64,000 nt of DNA. Origin: Pseudomaricurvus sp965656525 (GTDB taxonomy: Bacteria > Pseudomonadota > Gammaproteobacteria > Pseudomonadales > Cellvibrionaceae). The notes beneath the pieces are model-generated. The model saw only the letters and a program-made list of their open reading frames with translations, was not told where the DNA came from and did not search any database. The DNA is taken from positions 1 through 64,000 of the forward strand of contig CBFHKY010000007.1 of NCBI GenBank assembly GCA_965656525.1, given 5' to 3'. The translations under genes were made by a program, and so were the position numbers. This document shows positions 35,862-44,665 of the stretch, piece by piece (position 1 is the stretch's first letter; each line of letters opens with the position of its first letter).

Positions 35862-37445
35862 CTACGCCGCTGCAGAGCTTTCTTCTGGTGCCGATTCACG
35901 AATCAAGTAATCAAAAGCACCTAATGCAGCCGTTGCTCCAGCGCCCATGGATATGATGATTTGCTTATAGGCCACATCGGTGACATCGCCAGCCGCAAAC
36001 ACACCGGTCATTGAGGTTTGTCCGTGGCCGTCAATCACCACTTCACCGCGGCCGTTCTTGTTAATGCCATCGCCTAACCAGTCGGTATTGGGTATTAACC
36101 CAATCTGTACAAAGATACCCGCCAGCTCAAGGTGATGCGTATCGCCTGTAGCTCGGCTCACGTAGTTCAACCCCGTAACACGTTCACCGTCGCCAAGTAC
36201 CTCGGTGGTTTGGGCGCTGGCAATGATGTCCACGTTGGGCAGTGAGCGCGCCTTACGCTGCAACACATCATCAGCTCTTAAAGTATCCGCAAACTCAAGT
36301 ACCGTGACGTGCTCTACAATACCTGCCAAGTCAATCGCCGCCTCAATACCAGAATTACCACCGCCAATTACCGCCACTTTTTTCCCTTTGAACAACGGTC
36401 CGTCACAATGAGGGCAGTAAGCCACACCTTTGGACTTGTATTGCTCCTCCCCTGGTACATCCATAGACCGCCAGCGTGCACCCGTAGCCATGATCACCGA
36501 GCGGGATTTCAGCACCGCACCGTTTTCCATTTCAACTTCTACCATACGGCCTACACGACGAATGTCTGCGGCACGCTGATCGGTCATAACATCCACATCA
36601 TAGCTGAGTACGTGCTGCTCCAGCTCAGCGGCCAACTTAGGGCCATCCGTCTCTTGTACAGAGATGAAGTTTTCAATGGACATGGTGTCCATTACTTGAC
36701 CACCGAAACGCTCCGCCACCACACCAGTGCGAATGCCTTTACGCGCAGCGTAGATAGCGGCAGATGCACCCGCAGGGCCACCACCGACCACCAAAACATC
36801 AAAAGGCGCTTTTTCGGCGAGTGCTTGCGCCTGGCGCGTTCCCGCGTTGGCATCCACTTTGTTCAGGATTTCTTGTAGAGACATCCGTCCTGAGCCTAGG
36901 GGCTCGCCATTCAAATAGACACTGGGCACAGCCATAATGTTGCGATCTTCAACTTCGCCCTGAAACAGCGCTCCATCCACCATGGTGTGGCGCACATTCG
37001 GGTTGATCACTGCCATTAAGTTTAAAGTCTGCACCACATCTGGACAGTTCTGACAGCTCAAAGAAATGTAAGTCTCGAAGTAAAATTCACCTTGTAACTG
37101 TTCAATTTGCTGATGCTGCTCTGCAGTAATTTTGGTGGGGTGGCCACCACTGTGTAACAACGCCAACACCAGCGATGTAAATTCGTGCCCCATTGGTACA
37201 CCGGCGAATTCAATGCGCGGCGTTTCGCCAACGGCGCCAATGGCCATCACAGGGCTGCGGCCATTGACCGCATCGCCATAATGCAATTCGATTTTGTCAC
37301 TCAACTCGTTAATATCCTGCGCCAGAGTTTCCAGCTCACGGGATTTACTGTCAGCACTGGAATCTATCGCTAAAGTCAACGCGACAGGCTTGACTAGGTT
37401 TTCCAAGTATCCGGCTAATTGTGCTTTTAAATTTTGGTCTAACAT
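35862..37445 (-). CDS. ahpF: Alkyl hydroperoxide reductase subunit F
   Basis: NADH-dependent flavoprotein disulfide reductase that re-reduces AhpC. From the start at 37445 (MLDQNLKAQL; GGAG upstream) 527 residues are read. The N-terminal twin-thioredoxin region carries SCQNCPDVVQ; the thioredoxin-reductase part has the FAD motif VVGGGPAGASAAIYAA, redox CPHCDGP, NAD motif VIGGGNSGIEAA and ATGxxxxAAGDVTD-like GVFAAGDVTD. It lies 121 bp downstream of ahpC and is probably co-transcribed. Confidence 0.96.
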   Translation of the reverse strand: MLDQNLKAQLAGYLENLVKPVALTLAIDSSADSKSRELETLAQDINELSDKIELHYGDAVNGRSPVMAIGAVGETPRIEFAGVPMGHEFTSLVLALLHSGGHPTKITAEQHQQIEQLQGEFYFETYISLSCQNCPDVVQTLNLMAVINPNVRHTMVDGALFQGEVEDRNIMAVPSVYLNGEPLGSGRMSLQEILNKVDANAGTRQAQALAEKAPFDVLVVGGGPAGASAAIYAARKGIRTGVVAERFGGQVMDTMSIENFISVQETDGPKLAAELEQHVLSYDVDVMTDQRAADIRRVGRMVEVEMENGAVLKSRSVIMATGARWRSMDVPGEEQYKSKGVAYCPHCDGPLFKGKKVAVIGGGNSGIEAAIDLAGIVEHVTVLEFADTLRADDVLQRKARSLPNVDIIASAQTTEVLGDGERVTGLNYVSRATGDTHHLELAGIFVQIGLIPNTDWLGDGINKNGRGEVVIDGHGQTSMTGVFAAGDVTDVAYKQIIISMGAGATAALGAFDYLIRESAPEESSAAA

Positions 37446-37566
37446 GTATTTTCTCCGCTGCTGTCTGCTGGATCTCATTGCAACTCAGGATCAAGAGGTA
37501 GACGATGGGCTCTGCTGAGCCCTCGTTTGTGCCTAAGCCTTTATTTAGTGAGAGGCTTCCATCGAG

Positions 37567-38136
37567 TTAGATTTTGCCAACTAAGTCCAAAGATGGAGCC
37601 AGAGTCGCCTCACCCTCTTTCCACTTAGCAGGGCACACTTCACCTGGGTTTTCTGCTACGTACTGAGCTGCTTTGATTTTGCGTACCAAATCCGCAGCGT
37701 CACGACCGATACCTTCGGCTGTGATCTCCATCGCCTGAATCACACCTTCAGGGTCGACGATAAAAGTTCCGCGATCAGCCAGACCTTGACCTTCACGCAT
37801 GACACCGAAATTGCGAGTGATGGTGCCCGTAGGATCGCCAATCATGGTGTATTGGATCTTGCCAATGGTCTCAGAACTGTCGTGCCACGCTTTATGAGTA
37901 AAGTGCGTGTCAGTAGATACCGAGTACACCTCAACACCGCGTGCTTTCAGCTCTTCGTAATGGTCAGCCAGATCACCCAACTCCGTTGGGCAAACAAAGG
38001 TGAAGTCCGCTGGATAGAAAAAGAATACCGCCCATTTACCTTTCAGATCGTCACTGCTGACGTCAATAAATTCGCCATTGCGAAAGGCACTTGCAGCGAA
38101 GGGTAGGATTTCGGTATTGATCAATGAATGTGACAT
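37567..38136 (-). CDS. ahpC: Peroxiredoxin AhpC
   Basis: Typical two-Cys peroxiredoxin reducing H2O2 and organic peroxides. The peroxidatic Cys is in FYPADFTFVCPTELGDLAD and the resolving Cys in PGEVCPAKW; 189 residues is standard for the enteric type. ATG at 38136 has AGAGG upstream. An OxyR-type site lies about 90-126 bp upstream, so peroxide induction is expected. Confidence 0.96.
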   Translation of the reverse strand: MSHSLINTEILPFAASAFRNGEFIDVSSDDLKGKWAVFFFYPADFTFVCPTELGDLADHYEELKARGVEVYSVSTDTHFTHKAWHDSSETIGKIQYTMIGDPTGTITRNFGVMREGQGLADRGTFIVDPEGVIQAMEITAEGIGRDAADLVRKIKAAQYVAENPGEVCPAKWKEGEATLAPSLDLVGKI

Positions 38137-38578
38137 AAGTGATTCCTCTGTATTTATCAGTGTGTAACATTTGGATTAATTGTTTCGACGAGGATCAGTC
38201 TAAGGATTCAGCTTTGATAAATTAAATCGTTCTAACCGTTCTTTTTCATAGGTTTTGCCTATAAAAAGCCATAAGCTGATGCTGAAAAAAACACAGCACC
38301 AGTATCGGTAAGGCTTAAATAGAATTCAGACTCTACTGCCGCATTGATCTCTGTACAGCCTCTGGTGGCGTTGGTACAGTAACTGCATCGTAGTTGGGTT
38401 AATGCCCCATTCAGGACGAACACATGATGACACGCTACTTGGCTCCTTATTCTCTCGAGCCATCACTGCTTGCACTTTCCCTATCAGGCTTTCTGCTTAG
38501 AAAACAGAAGCCTCGCTTAAAATCATTTACAACAACAAAAATACGATTTCACCTCTGACTGCAGGATCGAGAAAAAAC
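38137..38578. other. Intergenic region between ahpC and the ATP-grasp cluster
   Basis: A 442-bp divergent region. It contains the OxyR-like site at 38226-38262. A 44-codon ORF beginning at 38424 with AGGA upstream is present but has no recognisable features and is not called. Confidence 0.5.
38226..38262 (-). promoter_or_regulatory. OxyR binding site upstream of ahpC
   Basis: Read on the minus strand: ATAG-N7-CTAT-N7-AACG-N7-CGAT. The first two tetramers match the OxyR consensus (ATAG-N7-CTAT-N7-ATAG-N7-CTAT) perfectly and the second pair keeps the spacing with three mismatches. The position fits OxyR activation of ahpC. Confidence 0.75.
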
Positions 38579-40045
38579 ATGGCAAATGACTGGAAGAATT
38601 ATCCCGCAGAGGATTTCTACGACGAGCTTCTCAATGGATCTGGTGAGCCCAGAACCGCCTCTAGAGAGCTCTACAACTACTTAGCGTCGCTGTCGCCCAA
38701 AGAAATTGCTCTGCGTAAGACGGCCTCTGAGCTGGCAATCAAAGAGATGGGCATCAGCTTTACCGTGTACACGGATGAAGGAAACATAGATCGCGCTTGG
38801 CCTTTCGATATCATTCCTAGAGTTATTGCCAGTGACCAGTGGGACAAAACCTCTGCGGGTCTAACTCAGCGACTGCAAGCGCTAAACCTTTTTATTGATG
38901 ACCTCTACAATGATCAAAAAATCATCAAAGATGGCATCATCCCCGAATACGTGCTTAAGCAATCCAGCAATTACCGCAAAGAATGCGAAGGCATATCGCC
39001 CGCTCATGGTGTCTGGGCCCACATCTGCGGCACTGATTTGGTGCGCGATAAGGATGGCGAATTCTATGTATTAGAAGATAACCTAAGGGTGCCCTCCGGC
39101 GTTTCTTATATGCTGGAAAATCGTTCCATCATGAAACGCGTGCTGCCCGAAGTGTTTGAAAAGATTGATATTGCACCCATCGGCGAGTACCCGTCACAGC
39201 TGTTTGAAACACTGACCAGCCTGTCTCCAAGACGTGTTAAAAAGCCTGTAATTGCGGTGCTTACTCCTGGCATCTACAACTCTGCTTATTTTGAACACGC
39301 CTTTTTGGCACAAAAGATGGGCGCAGAACTGGTAGAAGGCAGCGACTTGGTTGTACAAGACGATGACTGCCTTTACATGAAAACCATCGACGGTCTTGAG
39401 CGCGTGGATGTTATCTATCGCCGCATTGATGATTTATTCCTTGACCCAGAAGCGTTTGATAAAGACTCCGTTTTGGGTGTACCCGGTTTGATGCGCGCCT
39501 GGCGTGCTGGAAATGTTTCACTGGCAAATGCCCCAGGTGCAGGCGTTGCAGATGACAAAGTGGTTTATGCGTATGTGCCCGAAGTGATCAAGTACTACCT
39601 AGACCAAGATCCGCTGATCAACAACGTAGAGACCTTCCTTTGTTACGATAAAAAGCAACGTGATTACGTATTGGCGAACCTAGACAAGTTAGTCGTGAAA
39701 CCGGCGAACGAGTCTGGCGGCTATGGCATGTTGATTGGGCCGCATTCCACCAAAAAAGAGCGTGCTACCTTTGCCGATCTAATTAAGGCCAACCCTCGCA
39801 ATTATATTGCTCAGCCAACTTTAGCGCTGTCGACGTCACCTTCGTTCATTGGTGAAAACAATACACCGGAACCTCGGCACCTAGATCTGAGGCCTTTTGT
39901 ACTGCAAGGTAAAAATAGCTATGTCACCACCGGTGGGCTGACCCGAGTGGCAATGAAAAAAGGCTCTTTAGTCGTGAATTCTTCACAGGGCGGTGGCAGT
40001 AAAGATACTTGGATTGTGGATATCAGTGAGGGCAAAAAAGCATGA
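38579..40045 (+). CDS. Circularly permuted ATP-grasp ligase (DUF404/DUF407 type)
   Basis: Predicted ATP-dependent amide-bond ligase of the circularly permuted type 2 ATP-grasp family, 488 residues, cytoplasmic. Family blocks are intact: WPFDIIPRVI, YVLEDNLRVPSGVSYMLENR, VLTPGIYNSAYFEHAFLA, DVIYRRIDDLFLDP, VVKPANESGGYGM (glycine-rich ATP loop), DLRPFVLQG, TTGGLTRVA and SSQGGGSKDTWI. The acidic EDN and basic KPANESGG residues are those expected to bind Mg-ATP, so it should be active. Its stop overlaps the alpha-E gene start by 4 bp (ATGA). First gene of a run of five that recurs in bacteria and is predicted, not shown, to build or attach a peptide. The substrate is unknown. Confidence 0.9.
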   Translation: MANDWKNYPAEDFYDELLNGSGEPRTASRELYNYLASLSPKEIALRKTASELAIKEMGISFTVYTDEGNIDRAWPFDIIPRVIASDQWDKTSAGLTQRLQALNLFIDDLYNDQKIIKDGIIPEYVLKQSSNYRKECEGISPAHGVWAHICGTDLVRDKDGEFYVLEDNLRVPSGVSYMLENRSIMKRVLPEVFEKIDIAPIGEYPSQLFETLTSLSPRRVKKPVIAVLTPGIYNSAYFEHAFLAQKMGAELVEGSDLVVQDDDCLYMKTIDGLERVDVIYRRIDDLFLDPEAFDKDSVLGVPGLMRAWRAGNVSLANAPGAGVADDKVVYAYVPEVIKYYLDQDPLINNVETFLCYDKKQRDYVLANLDKLVVKPANESGGYGMLIGPHSTKKERATFADLIKANPRNYIAQPTLALSTSPSFIGENNTPEPRHLDLRPFVLQGKNSYVTTGGLTRVAMKKGSLVVNSSQGGGSKDTWIVDISEGKKA

Positions 40046-40977
40046 TGCTATCAAGAGTCGCAGAACGTGTTTACTGGTCTGCACGCTACCTAGAAAGAGT
40101 CGCGAGTACCGCACGACTGATCAGCATTTATCAATCGTTACTGTTTGATTTACCCTCAACCATTAAATTGAGCTGGTATAACCTGATTGTTATCAACGAT
40201 CTTGAAGACGCTTTTGGTGAACACTATACACAGATCAATGAACGCAACATTGTAAAATTCCTGCTGTTCGATAACGACAACCACACGTCCTTGTTAAACT
40301 CATTGAAAGCCGTGCGGGAAAACGTGCGCACGACAAGAGACGTAGTGCCTGAAGAAGCCTGGGAAATGATTTGCGAGCTCAGCCTCTTCGCGCAAGAGAA
40401 CATGGATCTCGGTATTAACCGACGCACTCGCCATGAGTTTCTAGAAGACATCATCAAAGGTTGTTTGCAAATCAGTGGTCTGCTTTACAGCACTATGCCA
40501 CATGGCGAAGCTTGGGAATTCTACACCATTGGCAGTCATATGGAGCGGGCAGACATGACCTCCCGCTATCTGGAGGCTGGCCTAACAGCCATTATGGAGC
40601 TCGAAGATAACCATCACGCCACTAACAGCCAGCAAATCATCTGGGGCAGCGTGTTACGCTCGTTAAACGCAACCCAATACTACCTACACTCCACACGAAC
40701 ACCAGTAAAAGGCAACGAAGTACTGCCCTATTTATTGCATGACACACAATTTCCAAAATCCATTGCTTACTGCTTAACGGTCATCACGCGCTCTTGTGCG
40801 ACGCTGCCGCAAAGCAAGACTGTGGTCAAAAAACTGAAAGATATTGAAGCCAAACTCGACGGCGATGTGGACTTCGACAATCACGGACCTGAATTGTTGC
40901 AGTACCTGAACCAGTTGCAAATTTTACTCAGCAGTATTCACTTTATTGTGAGTGAAGCTTGGTTCCCTGCAGATTGA
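40042..40977 (+). CDS. Alpha-E domain protein (DUF403)
   Basis: All-helical 311-residue protein always found with the permuted ATP-grasp family. The signature MLSRVAERVYWSARYLERV opens the domain, and later blocks (YTIGSHMERADMTSRYLEAG, LRSLNATQYYL, FPKSIAYCL) follow the family. No catalytic residues can be assigned; it probably binds the ligase or its product. It overlaps the ATP-grasp stop by 4 bp and precedes the transglutaminase-DUF2126 gene by 47 bp. Confidence 0.9.
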   Translation: MMLSRVAERVYWSARYLERVASTARLISIYQSLLFDLPSTIKLSWYNLIVINDLEDAFGEHYTQINERNIVKFLLFDNDNHTSLLNSLKAVRENVRTTRDVVPEEAWEMICELSLFAQENMDLGINRRTRHEFLEDIIKGCLQISGLLYSTMPHGEAWEFYTIGSHMERADMTSRYLEAGLTAIMELEDNHHATNSQQIIWGSVLRSLNATQYYLHSTRTPVKGNEVLPYLLHDTQFPKSIAYCLTVITRSCATLPQSKTVVKKLKDIEAKLDGDVDFDNHGPELLQYLNQLQILLSSIHFIVSEAWFPAD

Positions 40978-41024
40978 TTGAGTTTTCCGCAGTCTAATTT
41001 AAAGAATTTGAGGTTTGTTTTGCT

Positions 41025-44000
41025 ATGACCATTCGTGTCGCGCTCAACCATAACACCTACTACCAGTTCGATAGGTTAATTAACCTGTCGGCACACACTA
41101 TTCGTTTGAGGCCTGCGCCCCACTCGCGCACTCCCATTCACAGTTACAGCTTGAAAATTCAGCCAGAGGAACACTTCATTAACTGGCAGCAAGATGCCTT
41201 TGGCAACTTCCTTGCTCGTATCGTGTTCCCAGAAAAAACTGACAAACTATCTATTGAGGTTGAAGTTCAAGCGGATATGACCGTTATCAACCCGTTTGAT
41301 TTTTTCCTTGANNNNNNNNNNNNNNNNNNNNNNNNNNNNNNNNNNNNNNNNNNNNNNNNNNNNNNNNNNNNNNNNNNNNNNNNNNNNNNNNNNNNNNNNN
41401 NNNNNNNNNNNGCGGCTCGCTTTGCTTCTGGTTATTTGGTACAGCTAAAACCCGATGAAAAATCCCTAGATGGCCCATCTGGCGCTGAAGAAGACTTCAC
41501 CGATTTACACGCTTGGTGTGAGGTATTTTTACCTGGCGCAGGCTGGGTAGGCCTAGACCCAACATCGGGCTTGTTTGCGAGCGAGGGGCACATTCCTCTG
41601 GCCTGTACGCCGGACCCTGTCTCAGCGGCACCCATTGAAGGCTTCACCGACAAATGTGAAGTTGAATTCGAGCACAGCAATGAAGTGTCTCGAATTTTAG
41701 AAGATCCACGCGTCACCAAGCCCTACTCAGAAGAGCAGTGGGCCGAAGTTATGAGTCTGGGTGACAGCGTAGATGACTTGCTCGAAGAGCTGGACGTACG
41801 CTTAACCATGGGTGGCGAGCCTACCTTTGTGTCTATTGATGACATGGAAGACGCACAGTGGAATACCGGTGCACTGGGCGAGCAAAAACTCAGTTTAGCC
41901 AAAACACTGCTGCTCAAATTACGTAATCATTTTGCTCCCAAAGGCTTACTGCATTACGGCCAAGGCAAATGGTACCCCGGTGAAGAAGTCCCTCGCTGGG
42001 CACTGGGCGTATTTTGGCGCACCGACGGTGAGCCTTTCTGGCACGAGCCGGAATGGCTAGCTCGTATCGACAAAGATTATGGATACAGCGCACGCGATGC
42101 GAAAAAATTCATGTGCAGCTTAACCAAGGTACTCGGGATAGAAAAAACCTACGGTCAACCAGCCTATGAAGATGCACTTTACTACCTGCTGCAAGAACGC
42201 AAGCTGCCAACCAACATTGACAGCGCGTTAATCAAAGCCAAAACCGATAGTGATCGAACGCGTCTTGCTAAAATTCTAGAGCGCGGAATGGGCACCCCTA
42301 CAGGTTTCTTACTGCCACTGGAGTGGGATGCCGTGGCAGACTGCTGGCACACCTGCATGTGGGAAACTCGTCGCGATCACGTCACCCTGACACCCGGCGA
42401 TTCGCCTATGGGGTTACGTTTACCACTGAGCGACTTGCCCATTAGTACAGAAACGGAAATGAGCTTGAGCAAAGACCCCTTCGCGCCACAGGAGCCACTG
42501 CCCACCAAGTGGAAGTTCCCAATGTCACCGGTGCAAGCTGTCGGACCAGACATCACGCCCGCCAAGGAGCCCATACAACAGACGCCTGGCGACAAGCGCG
42601 CTTTAGAAGCAAAAGCCAAAGAAGCAGCAGTACTGGACGATGATGACAGCGAGCTGACTGAAGAAGAGCGTGAGAAATTGCGCCAATGGCGCCAAGTTAT
42701 TCGCACCACACTTTGTGTAGAAGCCAGAAACGGTCGCATGTACGTGTTTATGCCGCCGGTTTACAGTTTGGACAACTACGTCGAATTGATCGCCGCCGTT
42801 GAAAAGACCGCCAAGCGTTTAAAAATGCCGGTTATTATTGAAGGCTATGAGCCACCAAAAGATTCCCGCATGCAAAAGCTGCTGGTGACCCCGGACCCAG
42901 GTGTTATTGAAGTTAACATTCACCCTTCCAGTAACTGGCAAGAACTGGTTAGCAACACCACCGAGCTCTATGCCGCTGCACGCGAATCCCGCTTAGGCAC
43001 CGAAAAGTTCATGCTCGATGGACGCCACACTGGCACCGGTGGCGGTAACCACATCACTCTGGGCGGCAAAACACCCGCCGACAGCCCGATGCTGCGCCGC
43101 CCCGATATTTTGCGCAGCCTCGTCACTTTCTGGCAGCATCACCCCAGCTTGTCTTATGTCTTTTCTGGTGCATTTGTTGGCCCCACCAGCCAAGCGCCTC
43201 GGGTTGATGAAGGTCGCGATGAAATGCTGTACGAAATGGAAACAGCCTTTCAGCAAATCCCAGAAGGTATTGTCGATCAGCCTTGGTTGATCGATCGAAT
43301 CATGCGCAACTTACTCACCGACATTACCGGCAATACCCACCGTGCTGAGTTTTGTATGGATAAGCTCTACTCCCCTGACGGTCCGACAGGCCGCCTTGGC
43401 TTGCTTGAGTTCCGTGGCTTTGAAATGCCACCACACAGCCGTATGGCGCTAGTCCAGTCGTTACTGATTCGAACATTGGTCGCTCGCTTCTGGCAGGAGC
43501 CTTACCACAAACCACTGGTACGCTGGGGCACTCAGTTACACGATCGGTTCATGTTGCCGCATTATTTATGGACCGACATGAAGGAAGTGGTTCAAGATCT
43601 CAACGATCACGGCTTCCCCTTCCGAGCTGAGTGGTTACTGCCTTTTGAGGAGTTCCGCTTCCCTCATTACGGTCGTACCAAGCTGGATGATATGGAAATC
43701 GAGCTGCGCTGGGCTGTTGAACCTTGGAATGTATTAGGTGAAGAAAGTGGTAGCTCTGGCACCGCTCGTTATGTGGATTCGTCCGTTGAACGACTGCAAG
43801 TTAAAGTGTCAGGCGTCACTGAAGATCGCTACGTACTGGCTTGTAATGGCCGCCGAGTACCTCTGCGCGGCACTGGTCGCCAAGGCGAAAGCGTAGCCGG
43901 TGTTCGCTACAAAGCATGGGCGCCACCATCGGCACTGCATCCGACCATTGGTGTACATACGCCATTGGTGTTCGATTTGATTGACACTTGGAATGGGCGC

Positions 44001-44282
44001 TCTATCGGCGGCTGTACTTATCACGTCTCTCACCCTGGTGGGCGCAGCTATGAGACCTTCCCGGTGAATGCGTTCGAAGCCGAATCGCGACGAGGTAATC
44101 GTTTCGACAACACCAGCTTTACCTCTGGGCCTTATACACCAAAACCGGAAGTTGACGCGCTACGCACGTTTTACCCCAGCCATTTACCAAAACCGATGGC
44201 GCCGCCAGCCGAAGAATCGCCGGACGAATACCCGTGCACCTTGGATCTTCGCCGACAGCCGCCGGCGGGGCCGCTGCTCTGA
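41025..44282 (+). CDS. Transglutaminase-like protease fused to DUF2126 (permuted glutamine-synthetase-like ligase)
   Basis: Large two-part protein. The N-terminal part has a transglutaminase-type N-domain (MTIRVALNHNTYYQFDRLI) and a papain-fold core of which AARFASGYLVQL, the His of DLHAWCEVFLPGAGW and the Asp of GLDPTSG are visible. The segment with the catalytic Cys falls in the 100-N gap. The C-terminal 700 residues are DUF2126, proposed to be a circularly permuted glutamine-synthetase-like ligase: LTMGGEPTFVSIDD, HYGQGKWYPGEEVPRW, DGRHTGTGGGNHITLGG, LEFRGFEMPPHSRMALVQ and EIELRWAVEPWNVLGEE. It is 1085 codons as written; about 65 more are expected in the gap. Its combined peptidase and ligase parts fit a peptide-processing role. 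Followed by two hairpins before the second module. Confidence 0.9.
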   Translation: MTIRVALNHNTYYQFDRLINLSAHTIRLRPAPHSRTPIHSYSLKIQPEEHFINWQQDAFGNFLARIVFPEKTDKLSIEVEVQADMTVINPFDFFLXXXXXXXXXXXXXXXXXXXXXXXXXXXXXXXXXXAARFASGYLVQLKPDEKSLDGPSGAEEDFTDLHAWCEVFLPGAGWVGLDPTSGLFASEGHIPLACTPDPVSAAPIEGFTDKCEVEFEHSNEVSRILEDPRVTKPYSEEQWAEVMSLGDSVDDLLEELDVRLTMGGEPTFVSIDDMEDAQWNTGALGEQKLSLAKTLLLKLRNHFAPKGLLHYGQGKWYPGEEVPRWALGVFWRTDGEPFWHEPEWLARIDKDYGYSARDAKKFMCSLTKVLGIEKTYGQPAYEDALYYLLQERKLPTNIDSALIKAKTDSDRTRLAKILERGMGTPTGFLLPLEWDAVADCWHTCMWETRRDHVTLTPGDSPMGLRLPLSDLPISTETEMSLSKDPFAPQEPLPTKWKFPMSPVQAVGPDITPAKEPIQQTPGDKRALEAKAKEAAVLDDDDSELTEEEREKLRQWRQVIRTTLCVEARNGRMYVFMPPVYSLDNYVELIAAVEKTAKRLKMPVIIEGYEPPKDSRMQKLLVTPDPGVIEVNIHPSSNWQELVSNTTELYAAARESRLGTEKFMLDGRHTGTGGGNHITLGGKTPADSPMLRRPDILRSLVTFWQHHPSLSYVFSGAFVGPTSQAPRVDEGRDEMLYEMETAFQQIPEGIVDQPWLIDRIMRNLLTDITGNTHRAEFCMDKLYSPDGPTGRLGLLEFRGFEMPPHSRMALVQSLLIRTLVARFWQEPYHKPLVRWGTQLHDRFMLPHYLWTDMKEVVQDLNDHGFPFRAEWLLPFEEFRFPHYGRTKLDDMEIELRWAVEPWNVLGEESGSSGTARYVDSSVERLQVKVSGVTEDRYVLACNGRRVPLRGTGRQGESVAGVRYKAWAPPSALHPTIGVHTPLVFDLIDTWNGRSIGGCTYHVSHPGGRSYETFPVNAFEAESRRGNRFDNTSFTSGPYTPKPEVDALRTFYPSHLPKPMAPPAEESPDEYPCTLDLRRQPPAGPLL
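41312..41411. other. Assembly gap (100 N) over the transglutaminase active site
   Basis: Placeholder N-run. Relatives have roughly 95-100 residues between the INPFDFFL and ARFxSGYL blocks, so about 300 bp are probably missing. Confidence 0.95.
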
Positions 44283-44339
44283 CGAAGCTCTGCCCATCCA
44301 GGGCAGTCTCTAATGAAACGAGGCCTTTCTCCTAGAGAC

Positions 44340-44376
44340 CAGCAAAAGAGCGACACTGACCCTCGCTCTTTTGCTG
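44340..44376. terminator. Hairpin 1 in the gap between the two ATP-grasp modules
   Basis: Perfect 13-bp stem (CAGCAAAAGAGCG and complement) with an 11-nt loop, 58 bp after the DUF2126 stop. The T-run is inside the stem, so termination may be partial and the hairpin may instead stabilise the upstream mRNA. Confidence 0.6.
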
Positions 44377-44437
44377 TATGTCCAAGAGCACATACAAAAT
44401 TGACGCACCTTGCATCATAATACTCGGTAATTATGAC

Positions 44438-44473
44438 GACCCTGTCATCGCGTAAAGCCGTAATGACAGGGTC
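44438..44473. repeat. Hairpin 2 in the same gap
   Basis: Perfect 11-bp inverted repeat (GACCCTGTCAT and complement) with a 14-nt loop. No T-run follows; it may be an RNA structure or operator upstream of the second module. Confidence 0.6.
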
Positions 44474-44514
44474 TGATGTCAGTATTCTAGGACGACTTAA
44501 CCGCAAACAACTTC

Positions 44515-44520
44515 TATAAT
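44515..44520 (+). promoter_or_regulatory. Candidate -10 box for the second ATP-grasp module
   Basis: Perfect TATAAT, about 145 bp before the start at 44666, but without a clear -35 partner at the right distance. It supports, weakly, separate transcription of the last two genes of the cluster. Confidence 0.45.
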
Positions 44521-44665
44521 GGTTTAGCAACAAAAGCATTAACCACTGAGGAGCGCAGTCAATACAGTACTTTCACTGCTCAGTCTGGCACAATGCGCTT
44601 AGATACTGCAGCCATCACGATACACACCCCCATTAAAGAGCTGCGCACGCTTTAAGAGAATTCAG

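Noticed and set aside
38424..38558. 44-codon ORF with AGGA upstream between ahpC and the ATP-grasp cluster
   Set aside because: No similarity or composition signal; overlaps the presumed promoter region. Could be a leader peptide but there is no support.
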